A DNA stretch of 64,000 nucleotides from Rhodopseudomonas boonkerdii (GTDB lineage Bacteria; Pseudomonadota; Alphaproteobacteria; Rhizobiales; Xanthobacteraceae): positions 2,976,001-3,040,000 of the forward strand of contig NZ_CP036537.1 in assembly GCF_021184025.1 (NCBI RefSeq). Direction: 5' to 3'. The position numbers were made by a program, and so were the translations under genes. The notes under the pieces are model-generated. The model saw nothing but the letters and a program-made list of their open reading frames with translations, was not told where the DNA came from and made no database searches. Positions 1-10,603 of this stretch are shown piece after piece; position 1 is the stretch's first letter, and each line of letters starts with the position of its first letter.

Positions 1-1
1 T

Positions 2-3000
2 TCGCACAATATTCAGGGTCGCGAAGACGAGCGCCTGAATGAAGTCTGGACCACCGTGTTCGACCGCGGCCGCACCTCGCTGCGCTGGGAGGACGGCTAT
101 TCTGTCGGCCGTGACGCCGGCCGGCTGATCCTGGCGGCACCGGCGGCGGCGTTCGAGGCCAGCATCGTGGCCGATACGGTGACGGGCGAGCGCCAGACCA
201 CCAAGCGCGGTGCGGCGACCACCGATGGCTACAAGCTAACCCAGACCACGGCCGCGCAGAATGGCACGCTGGCGCTCGGCAGATATGACGCGACCGGTCG
301 TGTCGATCTCTACAATTCCGATGTGCGGATCACCGCCAACGCTGCCGGCGGCGGCGCGAACACCGTGTGGTTCGATGCGAAGCATCTCAGTGAACAGAAG
401 CTCGGCGGTCTCGATCTCGGGACGCGCGGCAAGATCACGGTGGACGCCGATCTGACGCTGGCGCAGGGGGCCGATATCCGCCTGATCGCGCCCGTGGTCG
501 AGATCGATGCGCGGATCACCGCACAGAGCGGTTCGTTCACCGCGACCAATGTGTTCCGGGCGGCCAACACGCCGAACGATATCGTTCTGGCGCACAGCGT
601 CTGGTCCGGCGTGTCGCTGGCGGCCGGTGCCGTCCTCGATCTGCGCGGCGCCTGGATCAATCAGGCGCTGGATCCCGACGCACGCGGCCACGCTTTCATC
701 GATGGCGGCACGGTGTCGCTGGCGTCGTCGGGCGACGTGAAGCTCGCACGGGGCAGCGTGATCGATGTCTCCTCAGGGGGCGCCATGTCGCGTAGTGCGA
801 AACTGACCGGCGGGAAGGGCGGCAGTGTCGCGCTGCGCGCCGAAGCCATCGGCGGTGCGCGCAACGGCCGCCTGACGCTCGATGGCGACATTCGTGGCTA
901 CGGCGTTGCTGGAGGCGGCAAGCTCGAACTTGAGACCGGCGGCAAGGTCATGATCGGCGGCGTTGCCGAAGCGAACGCGCTGCGCGTCGATCCCGCGCTG
1001 TTCAAAACAGGCTTTGCGCAATACGCGGTGAACGGCCATGGCGGTGTGACGGTCGCAGCCGGCACGCAGGTCGATGTGTCGATGCCGGTGCTGACGCTCG
1101 CTGCCGATGCGATGTCGGTGCCATCAGGCGTTGCGCCGGACACGGCGCTCGTGCTCGCAATGCAGCCTCTCTATAGCGAAAACCCGATGAGGGGCACGCT
1201 GACCCAGCGCAAGGGCGCGAGCCTGACGCTGCGCGCCAGCCCGGCGCTGGCGCTCGCCAGCGACATCGATGGCGCCACCATTATCGTCGAAACGGGATCG
1301 TCGCTATCGGTCGATCCCGGTCAGAAGATCGGCATCGCGGCGCTCGGGCAGATCACGATCGATGGCCGTCTCGACGCCTGGGGCGGTGAGATCGCCATCG
1401 ATCACCTGATCGGTCCGAACCTTTATGACCAGCGCGTGCACAACCGCTCGATCTGGATCGGCGACAATGCGGTGCTCGACGTCGCCGCGCGCGCTGTCAC
1501 GGCGATCAACGCACAGGGGCGCTCCTACGGCATCGTCAGGAACGGCGGCATGATCGCCATCGGCGGCAACGCGGATGTGGAGAAAGGCAGCGAGACCCTG
1601 CTGCCGGATTCCTTCGTCGTGATCCGCGCCGGTGCAGTGCTCGATGCCTCTGGCGCTCAAGCAGTGATTGATATTCCCGAGGGTGGTCTTGGCAAGACGT
1701 CATTGCCGCTGAACGTCGCCAGTCATGGTGGCACCATCAGCCTGCAATCGGCCAATGGTCTCGTCATCGATGGCACGCTCCGCGCTGCAGCCGGCGGCGA
1801 GGGGGCGGCGGGCGGCACGCTCACGGTAGCACTCACCGCTCCCCGCTATTCATTGGGAGCGAACCCTGATGCTGCCGTTTTGACGCCTCGCGAAATTGCC
1901 ATCGTGATGACGCAAGGCGGCCACACGATATCCGACGGAATGCAGCCCGGAGACGCCGGTTTGGCGTATGGAAAGGCCCGTCTCGGCGTCGATCAAATCG
2001 CGACAGGGGGCTTCGGCAATTTGGCGCTGCTCGCCGGCGGTCTCGTCACTTTCGCCGACGGTGTCGATCTTTCGTTGTCGCAGAGCCTGCGCATTCATGG
2101 CGCCATCGGTCTTGCCGAAGGTTCATTGGCAAGTGCGCGTGTGAAATTTGCGGCGCCGTATGTCTTGCTGGCGCATGTACCGCTGGCGGGTGGGTATTCA
2201 GGCCCCGACGTGGTGACACCGGGCCTTCTTACGGAGACTCCATCGCGCAACTATGATGGTGCCAATCTCGGCATCACTGCGGACCTGATCGAGGTTCGCG
2301 GCGGCACGCATTTTGCGGGTCTGCAGGGCGTTACGTATGAGGCCGGAGACGTGGCCTATGCCCGCGGCGGCTTCCGCCATGTGGCGTTGACCAGTCGCGG
2401 CGATATCCGGCTGTTCAGCAACAATGGTGCGGTGGTGCCCGGCGTTGGCGGCGGTCTGACCGCGCTACTGTCGGCGCCGCAGGACATGACGATTACCGCC
2501 GCGCAGATCTATCCGGCGTCGGGTGTGCGCGCCCGCATTGAAGCCACGAATACGCTATCGCTTGCCCGGATGCCCGGCACCGATCCCGCCGTGCCTTATT
2601 CGGTGTTCGGCGACATCATGCTCGAAGCCGCCGTGGTCAATCAGGGCGGTGTGGTGCGTGCACCCCTCGGCCGGGTCGCGGTCGGCCGCGATGGGACATC
2701 GGACGGCGCCGTTACGGCTTCACAGACGAACCTTCTTTCCGGCAGCATCACCTCGGTAAGCGCTGCCGGTCTTGTGCTGCCTTATGGCGGCACCATTGAT
2801 GGCCTCACCTACAAGGTGAACGGCAATGAGATCGCACTGCGTGATGCGATCGGCGCGGACAATCGCGGCACGCTGACGCGCGGCGTGTCTTTGCGCGGCA
2901 TCGCCGTTGATGTCGATCAAGGCGCTGTCATCGATCTGTCCGGAGGCGGCACTTTGCTCGGCGCCGGTTTCTTCAGCGGCCGCGGCGGTTCGGTGAACAT

Positions 3001-6000
3001 CCTCACCACGCCGCTTGCCAATGCCAATCCGGCGTTCGGTTATAGCAGTGCCGGCAACAAGGTTTACGCCATCGTACCCGGCTTCAATGGCTACGCGCCG
3101 GGTGCACTCGCGAACGACAGCGCCGGTACGCCGGCGATTGGCCAGCAGGTTACGGTGCCTGCGGGCGTGCCGGGCCTGCCGGCCGGCACCTACACACTGC
3201 TGCCGTCGAACTATGCGATGATCCCCGGCGCTTTCCGGGTCGAGGTCGGGCAGGGCGTCACCATCGATCGCGCGCCGGTCCGCACCGAGATCGGTACTTA
3301 TGTCGCTACCGGCCATCTTGGTGTGGCAAACACCGGCATCCGCGCCGCTTTGCCGAACCAATTGCTCATTACGCCCGGCGACAAGGTGCGCACGCATTCC
3401 GCCTTCAACGAAATGGACTATAACTCCTTCGTCGTGGCGGATGCCGCGCGGCGCAGCTATACGCGCGGCATGATCACGTCGGATGCCAAGATGCTCGAGC
3501 TATGGCTGTCGCCGAGCGCCGGCATGAGCGGTACCCCCGCGCTGATCTTCGACGGCAAGGCGCTGTTCGCGCCGGAAGCCGGCAGCAAGGGCTATAGCGG
3601 CACGCTGTCTGTACGCACCGAAAACAATCGCGGCATCGAAATTCTCGCCGTCGGCCAGGCTCCGGTGTCTTCCGCGGCCGGTGTCGCCGTTTATGCTGAC
3701 CAGCTCAACGCCTTCGGCGCCGCGCGCATGACCATCGGCGGCGGCATGACCAGTGGCGGCACAGCGGGCGGCAACACCATCGCCTTCGGTCTCGACATGT
3801 CCAACAATGTCACGCTGCGCACGGGAGCAGTGCTCTCCGCCGCTGAAGTGTTTCTGATTGCGAGCCAGGCGTCGTTCCTGTCGCCCGGAAGCATCACCAT
3901 CGAGCAGGGCGCGACTATCAACACGCTCGGCCGCGGCGCCGTGCCGTTCGATTCCAGCAACGGTATCATCTATGCGCCCTCTGAACAGTCAGTATTTGCC
4001 GTGTCCAACGGCTGGGTCAATCTGCTGGCGCCAAGCAGCGCTTCGACAGCAGGCGGCGGATCGGTCGCTATCGATATCGGCGGCTGCGTCGCCGGCTCCA
4101 TCTGCGGAGGCGAAACGGCGCTCTATTCCGAAGGGACCATTGGTGCGGCAACCAATGCCGCCTTCACCTTGCGCGACAATCTGCGCTACGGCACCCGCAA
4201 TCTCGTGCTTGGCGTCTCCGCGGTCAATCTAGGCTCGGCCGAGACGCTCGCCGCTGCGGGCGCGGCCGGACAATTGCCGCCCGGAATGGCGCTGAACCAG
4301 ACGGTGCTTGCCAATCTCCTGCGCGGCAATACCAGGATCGGTGCGCCCGCGCTGGAAGCGCTGGTGCTCAATGCGCGCGAGTCGATCAACATCTTCGGTG
4401 TGGTCGATCTCAACACGCTGAATCCCGTTACCGGAAAGTCGTCGCTGGACCGTCTCGTCTTCGGCGCGCCGGCGATCTACGGCTATGGCGCGGCCGGTGA
4501 CAAGGGGACCATCACCACCGGTGAGTTCATCTGGTCTGGTGCGGTTCAGGACACCAAATATGGTATCGCTCTGCCTGGCAGTTCGCAGCCGCAGCTGCCT
4601 GGCGCACCGGTGCTCGGTCGCCTCGGCAGCGGCACCCTCGACATCGTCGCCGATCGCATTCTGCTCGGCTATGCGCCGAACTCGCGTCCCAATCCGTACA
4701 TCTCGGCCGATCGTCTCGCGCTTGGCTTCAGCGGCGTGAACTTCATCGCGTCCGAAAGCGTGTCGTCGAGTGGTAAGGGGTCGCTTGCGGTCTATCACGC
4801 CCAGGGTTCCTATCAGCCCGGCACGGGCTACGCGTTCAGCGGCGGCGATCTTACCATTCGCACGGCGATGGTTACCGGCGCGGCAGGCTCGTTCAGCGAC
4901 ATCAAGGTCGGCGGCGCAATCGTAATCGCCGGCAATGGCAGGAGTGCCAGAACCAGCGGCGATGCACTCGGCGCGGAGCTGAAGATCTCCGGTCAACGCA
5001 TTACCCTCGATACAGCGGTGGTCATGCCTTCGGGACGTCTGACGCTGAACGCGATCGACGATCTCGTGCTCACCGACAATGCACGCATCGACATGGCGGG
5101 CCGCGAGGTCACCATGTTTGACGTCAGGAAGTATAGCTGGGGCGGCGACGTCGTGCTCGGCAGCAGCGATGGCAATATCGCCATGGGCGCAGGCGCCAGC
5201 ATCGATCTGTCCGCACGCTACAACCGCGCCGGCACCTTGCAGGTCGCGGCCCTCGGCGCCGCCGGTCATGTCGATCTCGCCGGCAGTATCCACGGCTCGG
5301 CGAGCGGCGTTTATGATGCCGGCGGCACCTATGTGCCGTACGAAGCGGCGGAGATTTCACTGCGCGCGCAGACGCTGGCGGATTTCGCCGGCCTTAATGC
5401 GCGCCTGAATGCCGGTGAGGTGTTCGGCGCCCGCCGTTTCCAGATCAAGCAGGGCAGCCTCACCATCGGTGACGAGGTGAAGGCGCGTCAGGTCGAGATC
5501 GTGCTCGACGGCGGCAGCCTCACGGTGAACGGCCGCATCGATTCGTCCGGTTTCTCGGTGGGCGGAATCCGCCTTGCCGCGCTCGGCGATCTCGTGATCA
5601 ACGGCACGCTGGATGCCCATGGCACCGGCCTGCGCGTCGATAGCTATGGCAAGGTCATCGACAGTCCGAACCGGGCGATCGTCGATCTCACCACGCGAGA
5701 AGGCCGGCTGACGCTGGCTGCAGGCGCGCGCATTGATCTGCGCGCCGGTACGAATGCTGCAAACAATGACGGCCGCGCACGTGGCACGCTGACGCTCAAC
5801 GCGCCGCGCATCGGTGCCGATGATGTCGCTATCGACGTCAACGGCCATCCCGCGATTGCCGGTGCGAAGAGCATCGCGGTCAATGCGTTCCGCTCATATG
5901 ACGATGCACCGCTGGCGGCGGTGCCGGACGTCAATGGCGGGCGCCCGCAACTGATCTCGCAGGCCTATCTCGATGCGATCGACGGCCAGAGCAGGACCTT

Positions 6001-9000
6001 CATCAATGCCGCGCTCGGCAACGGCGCGCTGGCGGCACGTTTGTCTGGCCTCGGCAGCTATCATCTGCGGCCGGGAGTCGAGATCGTCGGCAAAGTGAGC
6101 GCGGAGAATCCGAACGGCGACCTCACCGTGGTCGGTGATATCGATCTGTCGAACCATCGCTATGGTCCGCAGTCCAATATTCTCGACGCCAATCTGCGTG
6201 GCTTCGGCGAGCCGGGCGCGCTGGTGTTCCGTGCCGCCGGCAATCTCAATATCCATGGCAGCATCAATGACGGCTTTGCGCCGCCGCCGGTGACGCCCGA
6301 CGACAATGGCTGGCAACTGATCGAGGGGCGTGACCCCAGCAATCCTGACCCCGATAAAGCCAAGGGCCTGACGCCGTTCGGCGGCGACATCGTTGTGCCG
6401 ATCAATGGCGTCAATCTCGAAGCCGGCACTGAATTTCCCGCCGGGGTGACATTGAACTACGACATCAAGGTCCAGGGCAGGGCGTTGCCTGCCGGCACGA
6501 TTCTGCCGGTTCAGGTGACGCTGACCGGCGCGCTGAGTCTGCCGGCCGGTACCGTGCTGGCGGCCGAAGTCATTGCCGCCGATGGCACCGTCTATGCGGC
6601 GGGCACCGTGTTGCCGAACTCGATGACATTGAACGCTGGCAGCAGGCTCGGGCCCGGTTTCGCGCTGCGCGGCGAGGCGGCGGTCGCTGCTTTCATCTGG
6701 CCCAAGGGCGTCAAGCTGCCGGTGGCGATGACCATCAGCGAACGCATCACCCTCGCGCAGGGCTCGCTGATCCCATCCATGACCAAGGTTGAACTGCTCG
6801 GCGATCAGCCGGTCAATCTGCGTCCGGGCGGCGCGGGTCGCAACTGGGCCGCCGCGCCAATGCTGCGCGAAGGTTCGACGTCATGGGATCTGACGCTCAC
6901 CGCCGGCGCCGATCTCGGCTCGGTGGACGTGCGCGCGCGCAATGTGAAGGGCAAGGGCGACATCGTGCTCGCCGACACGCATCACGGTGTGAATACCACG
7001 TCAAAGACGACCACGGTGTTCATCGGCGAGATGGTGTTCACGCAATATGGCGTGGACAACTATACGCTCGATCAAAACGACCTCGGAAAGCCGATCGACG
7101 AAGTTGCCCAACGCCTCGGCTATTCCTCTGGCGCCGATCTTTGCAGGGACGATCCCGCCGTTTGTGCACCGGCGCCGCGCAAACTCTCCGAGCAAGGCTC
7201 ACTGGATTGGTTCGGTGACACATCATGGGCGGGCCGCTCAGTTGAAGATTTCGAGCGCGAGACCGGCATGGTTGGTTGGTGCAACTACGGCCCTTATTGC
7301 GAAGGCGGTGGCCGCGAGGAGACCACCACGACCTATGCCTACAAGCACGGGACGCCCGGCTACAGCGTCATCCGCACTGGCACCGGCGACCTCGCGGTGG
7401 TCGCCGGCCGCGATGTCCGCATGATGTCCATGTTCGGTGTTTATACCGCTGGCACGAACAGCCTGCTTGCTGGTGGGGCCACGGCGAATGCGCCTTACGA
7501 TCTAAAACGCGGTTACACCGGCAGCAGCTTGCTCGGCCCCGTGCAGGCCGACGGCAAATATGATGCGGCGCTCGGCGCCTATCGCGCCTGGTACCCGGAT
7601 CACGGCGGCAATGTGCTGATCGATGCCGGCCGTGACGTGATCGGCGACAGTTTTGGCGCCGAAGCCTGGAGCGGCATCCCTCTCGATCCCTCGTCCAGCC
7701 AGCAGGCGCCGGCTGGCTTTGCCAGCGCGGCGGTAAGCAACTGGCTGTGGCGGCAGGGCAGCGGCGGCACCGCCGGGGTTGGCGACATCGCCACCAGCTG
7801 GTGGATCAATTTCGGCACCTATGCCAATCCGATTGAGGGGCCGCTCGCCGCGCCGCGCTTTGTCGGCTTCACCGGCATCGGTACCCTCGGCGGCGGCGAT
7901 CTCACGGTGCGCGCCGGCGGCAATGCCGGCATCGTCGATGGCCGCGGCGATCCCGTTTATCGGAGCCAGGGCGACCGCGCGCCGCGCAGCCAGGGCCTCA
8001 ATCTTGCCGTTGGCTCCACCGGCCGCGTGGTGAACGGCGATCTCGTACTCACCGGCGGCGGCGATCTCACGCTGCGCACAGGCGGTTCGCTCAATCCGAA
8101 CCTGCTGGCGACGACGACCGACGGGCGCAATCAGCAGCTCGATCTCAACGGCGCGCTGGTCAATCTGCGCGGTACGCTGCAGATCAGCACCGCGGCGATG
8201 GGCGGAATCGATCTCGGCACGGCCGGATCGGGATATGGCGGCAATGGCGGTGGCATCCTGCCGGGCAATCCCTTCGTCGCATCGGGCGGCCAGTCAGCCG
8301 GCGGTCTCGTGCTGATGCTCGGCGATGCGGTCGCCAATGTGGATACGCGCGGCGCGCTCGTGCTGGGCGGCGCCGGCGACCCCGGCCGTGTCAGGGCGAT
8401 CAATTCGACGCCATTCACTTACGGCGGGCAGGCGCAGAGCGGTGGCGGAGCCAGCTGGTTCTCGCTCTGGACGGATCGCACGGCGATCAATCTCTTCTCC
8501 GCCGGCGGCGATCTCGTCCCGACCCTTATGCCAGGCGCGCGCGATGTCGGCAGCAATGCCGGCTTCGACTGGATCGGCGACAATACGGACTACCGGCATG
8601 GCAATATGATCTATCCCTCGATCTTCCGGGCCGTCGCGCCAGCCGGCGACATCAAGTTCGGCGCGGGTAAGACCAACATTCAAGATAATGCTCCGATCAG
8701 CACCGGCATCCTGCTGGCGCCGTCGAAGCGGGGACTGCTCGAGCTGCTGGCGGGCGACAGCATCTATGCCGGCGGTTATTCCATCGCCATGTCGGGCTCC
8801 GACGCCGTCCTGCCAAGCCCGTTCAGCACGGCGTTCCAGGCGACGGTGAGCGGCCGGTTGGTGCATAACCTGTCGAGCGACGGCATGCAGCGTCAAGAGG
8901 TGGCCGGATATGCGCTACCACTGTTCGCTTTCGGACCGAATACGCCGACAACGAGCGGCCTGCATGTCGGTAGCAATGACCCCGCGCGCATCTATGCGGG

Positions 9001-10603
9001 TGGCAGCATCGTCAATCTGACCTTCGGAAGCGTGCGGCCCGTCACCCAAATCCTCCCCTACGGCAGCGCGCGCAGCTACGGCACCTGGTATGAGGCCGCG
9101 ACGCCGGTCTGGATGCGGGCAGGCCATGACATCATCGCGCCTGAGCTGCTCGCCATGCACAACAACGCCACCGATCTGTCGATGATCGAGGCCGGACATG
9201 ACGTGATCTATGCGAATGCGCAGGTCGCTGGTCCCGGCACGCTCGTGATCTCCGCCAGCCGCAACATCCGGCAGGACGACAAGGGATCGGTGACGAGCCT
9301 CGGCGCGGTGGTTCGCGGCGATACACGTCACGGCGCGGGCATCTTCATGCAGGCCGGCATCGGCAACACGTCGCCGGACTATGCGAGGCTCGCGGCGCTC
9401 TATCTCGATCCGGCAAATCTCGCCGTGACCGGCACGCCGCTGGCGGACCAGCCGGGCAAGGTCGCGAAGACCTACGAGCAGGAGCTCGCAGCATGGCTGA
9501 AAGATCGCTACGGCTTTGACGGCACTGATGAGGAGCGGCGCGCGTATTTCGCATCGCTGGCACAGGAGCAGCAGGCGATCTTCCTGCGGCGGGTGTATTT
9601 CGCTGAACTGAAGGAGGCAGGTCGGGAGTACAACGATGCGAATGGTCCGCGTCGTGGGTCCTATCTGCGCGGCACCCGCATCATCGCTGCATTCCTTCCC
9701 GAAACGGACGCAGATGGCAACGCGATCGCGCGCAGCGGCGACATCGTGATGTTCGGTGGCTCTGGCGTGCGCACGCAGTTCGGCGGCGACATCGAGATGC
9801 TGACACCGGGTGGCCAGACCATCATTGGCGTGGAAGGCCAGCTCGTGCCGGCCAGCGCAGGCGTGGTCACCCAGGGGGCGGGCAATATCAGCATGTATGC
9901 CAAGGGCAGCATCCCGCTCGGCCTGTCGCGCGTGATGACCACCTTCGGCGGCAACGTTCTCGCCTGGACTGCGACCGGCGACATCAATGCCGGTCGTGGC
10001 GCCAAGACCACGGTGCTCTACACGCCGCCGAAACGCGCCACGGACCTGTACGGCAATGTCACGCTGTCGCCGCAGGTGCCGTCGTCGGGTGCGGGTATCG
10101 CCACGCTCAACCCCATCCCCGAAGTGCCGGCCGGTGACATCGACCTGATCGCGCCGCTCGGCACCATCGATGCCGGTGAAGCGGGAATCCGCGTGTCGGG
10201 CAACGTCAATCTCGCAGCGCTACAGGTGCTCAACGCCGCGAACATCCAGGTGCAGGGGACCGCGACGGGCATTCCGACCGTGCAGGCGCCGAGCATCAGT
10301 TCGGCCCTGTCGAGCTCGAATGCGACAGCTGCGACCCAGCAGACGACGCCGCCGACCCAGAGCGGTAACGCCCAGCCGTCGGTGATCATCGTCGAAGTGC
10401 TCGGTTATGGCGGCGGTGGCGGCACGGAGAGCGACGAGGAGAAGCAGCGTCAGCGCGACGAGCGTCGGGGTGCCCTCGTGCCGCCGGTACGGTCTGTTTA
10501 CAACGAACGTAGCGCCGTGCAGATCGCAGGCTACGGCGTACTGTCAGAGGCCGAAGCGCGTGTGCTGACAAAAGAGGAACAGGCGGCATTGGAACGCCCG
10601 TGA
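2..10603 (+). CDS. Giant filamentous haemagglutinin-like exoprotein with C-terminal DUF3739-type domain (5' end outside window)
   Basis: At least 3,515 residues are visible. The frame is open to the left edge, so the GTG at 56 is internal and the secretion signal and TPS-type N-terminus are missing. Nearly the whole length is Gly/Ala/Asp/Ile-rich short repeats with recurring G-x-L-x-I/V strands, the pattern of a right-handed beta-helix adhesin. Near residues 3065-3390 (counted from GTG 56) sits the domain found at the C-terminus of DUF3739 exoproteins: an MQAG stretch, a charged helical segment with AAWLKDRYGFDG, then a DIVMFGGSGVRTQFGGDIEM stretch and a GTIDAGEAGIR motif. The tail is Gly-rich then charged. 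Residues about 2110-2450 break the repeat pattern. There are only six cysteines, in close pairs (1344/1350, 2363/2370, 2409/2415). Family knowledge suggests a surface or secreted adhesin exported by a TpsB partner; none is in the window. Function in adhesion or biofilm is inference. Confidence 0.85.
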   Translation, partial: SHNIQGREDERLNEVWTTVFDRGRTSLRWEDGYSVGRDAGRLILAAPAAAFEASIVADTVTGERQTTKRGAATTDGYKLTQTTAAQNGTLALGRYDATGRVDLYNSDVRITANAAGGGANTVWFDAKHLSEQKLGGLDLGTRGKITVDADLTLAQGADIRLIAPVVEIDARITAQSGSFTATNVFRAANTPNDIVLAHSVWSGVSLAAGAVLDLRGAWINQALDPDARGHAFIDGGTVSLASSGDVKLARGSVIDVSSGGAMSRSAKLTGGKGGSVALRAEAIGGARNGRLTLDGDIRGYGVAGGGKLELETGGKVMIGGVAEANALRVDPALFKTGFAQYAVNGHGGVTVAAGTQVDVSMPVLTLAADAMSVPSGVAPDTALVLAMQPLYSENPMRGTLTQRKGASLTLRASPALALASDIDGATIIVETGSSLSVDPGQKIGIAALGQITIDGRLDAWGGEIAIDHLIGPNLYDQRVHNRSIWIGDNAVLDVAARAVTAINAQGRSYGIVRNGGMIAIGGNADVEKGSETLLPDSFVVIRAGAVLDASGAQAVIDIPEGGLGKTSLPLNVASHGGTISLQSANGLVIDGTLRAAAGGEGAAGGTLTVALTAPRYSLGANPDAAVLTPREIAIVMTQGGHTISDGMQPGDAGLAYGKARLGVDQIATGGFGNLALLAGGLVTFADGVDLSLSQSLRIHGAIGLAEGSLASARVKFAAPYVLLAHVPLAGGYSGPDVVTPGLLTETPSRNYDGANLGITADLIEVRGGTHFAGLQGVTYEAGDVAYARGGFRHVALTSRGDIRLFSNNGAVVPGVGGGLTALLSAPQDMTITAAQIYPASGVRARIEATNTLSLARMPGTDPAVPYSVFGDIMLEAAVVNQGGVVRAPLGRVAVGRDGTSDGAVTASQTNLLSGSITSVSAAGLVLPYGGTIDGLTYKVNGNEIALRDAIGADNRGTLTRGVSLRGIAVDVDQGAVIDLSGGGTLLGAGFFSGRGGSVNILTTPLANANPAFGYSSAGNKVYAIVPGFNGYAPGALANDSAGTPAIGQQVTVPAGVPGLPAGTYTLLPSNYAMIPGAFRVEVGQGVTIDRAPVRTEIGTYVATGHLGVANTGIRAALPNQLLITPGDKVRTHSAFNEMDYNSFVVADAARRSYTRGMITSDAKMLELWLSPSAGMSGTPALIFDGKALFAPEAGSKGYSGTLSVRTENNRGIEILAVGQAPVSSAAGVAVYADQLNAFGAARMTIGGGMTSGGTAGGNTIAFGLDMSNNVTLRTGAVLSAAEVFLIASQASFLSPGSITIEQGATINTLGRGAVPFDSSNGIIYAPSEQSVFAVSNGWVNLLAPSSASTAGGGSVAIDIGGCVAGSICGGETALYSEGTIGAATNAAFTLRDNLRYGTRNLVLGVSAVNLGSAETLAAAGAAGQLPPGMALNQTVLANLLRGNTRIGAPALEALVLNARESINIFGVVDLNTLNPVTGKSSLDRLVFGAPAIYGYGAAGDKGTITTGEFIWSGAVQDTKYGIALPGSSQPQLPGAPVLGRLGSGTLDIVADRILLGYAPNSRPNPYISADRLALGFSGVNFIASESVSSSGKGSLAVYHAQGSYQPGTGYAFSGGDLTIRTAMVTGAAGSFSDIKVGGAIVIAGNGRSARTSGDALGAELKISGQRITLDTAVVMPSGRLTLNAIDDLVLTDNARIDMAGREVTMFDVRKYSWGGDVVLGSSDGNIAMGAGASIDLSARYNRAGTLQVAALGAAGHVDLAGSIHGSASGVYDAGGTYVPYEAAEISLRAQTLADFAGLNARLNAGEVFGARRFQIKQGSLTIGDEVKARQVEIVLDGGSLTVNGRIDSSGFSVGGIRLAALGDLVINGTLDAHGTGLRVDSYGKVIDSPNRAIVDLTTREGRLTLAAGARIDLRAGTNAANNDGRARGTLTLNAPRIGADDVAIDVNGHPAIAGAKSIAVNAFRSYDDAPLAAVPDVNGGRPQLISQAYLDAIDGQSRTFINAALGNGALAARLSGLGSYHLRPGVEIVGKVSAENPNGDLTVVGDIDLSNHRYGPQSNILDANLRGFGEPGALVFRAAGNLNIHGSINDGFAPPPVTPDDNGWQLIEGRDPSNPDPDKAKGLTPFGGDIVVPINGVNLEAGTEFPAGVTLNYDIKVQGRALPAGTILPVQVTLTGALSLPAGTVLAAEVIAADGTVYAAGTVLPNSMTLNAGSRLGPGFALRGEAAVAAFIWPKGVKLPVAMTISERITLAQGSLIPSMTKVELLGDQPVNLRPGGAGRNWAAAPMLREGSTSWDLTLTAGADLGSVDVRARNVKGKGDIVLADTHHGVNTTSKTTTVFIGEMVFTQYGVDNYTLDQNDLGKPIDEVAQRLGYSSGADLCRDDPAVCAPAPRKLSEQGSLDWFGDTSWAGRSVEDFERETGMVGWCNYGPYCEGGGREETTTTYAYKHGTPGYSVIRTGTGDLAVVAGRDVRMMSMFGVYTAGTNSLLAGGATANAPYDLKRGYTGSSLLGPVQADGKYDAALGAYRAWYPDHGGNVLIDAGRDVIGDSFGAEAWSGIPLDPSSSQQAPAGFASAAVSNWLWRQGSGGTAGVGDIATSWWINFGTYANPIEGPLAAPRFVGFTGIGTLGGGDLTVRAGGNAGIVDGRGDPVYRSQGDRAPRSQGLNLAVGSTGRVVNGDLVLTGGGDLTLRTGGSLNPNLLATTTDGRNQQLDLNGALVNLRGTLQISTAAMGGIDLGTAGSGYGGNGGGILPGNPFVASGGQSAGGLVLMLGDAVANVDTRGALVLGGAGDPGRVRAINSTPFTYGGQAQSGGGASWFSLWTDRTAINLFSAGGDLVPTLMPGARDVGSNAGFDWIGDNTDYRHGNMIYPSIFRAVAPAGDIKFGAGKTNIQDNAPISTGILLAPSKRGLLELLAGDSIYAGGYSIAMSGSDAVLPSPFSTAFQATVSGRLVHNLSSDGMQRQEVAGYALPLFAFGPNTPTTSGLHVGSNDPARIYAGGSIVNLTFGSVRPVTQILPYGSARSYGTWYEAATPVWMRAGHDIIAPELLAMHNNATDLSMIEAGHDVIYANAQVAGPGTLVISASRNIRQDDKGSVTSLGAVVRGDTRHGAGIFMQAGIGNTSPDYARLAALYLDPANLAVTGTPLADQPGKVAKTYEQELAAWLKDRYGFDGTDEERRAYFASLAQEQQAIFLRRVYFAELKEAGREYNDANGPRRGSYLRGTRIIAAFLPETDADGNAIARSGDIVMFGGSGVRTQFGGDIEMLTPGGQTIIGVEGQLVPASAGVVTQGAGNISMYAKGSIPLGLSRVMTTFGGNVLAWTATGDINAGRGAKTTVLYTPPKRATDLYGNVTLSPQVPSSGAGIATLNPIPEVPAGDIDLIAPLGTIDAGEAGIRVSGNVNLAALQVLNAANIQVQGTATGIPTVQAPSISSALSSSNATAATQQTTPPTQSGNAQPSVIIVEVLGYGGGGGTESDEEKQRQRDERRGALVPPVRSVYNERSAVQIAGYGVLSEAEARVLTKEEQAALERP

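Noticed and set aside
56..58. GTG 56 as the true start of the exoprotein
   Set aside because: The frame is open to the window edge, no signal sequence follows, and the sequence is already repeat-like.
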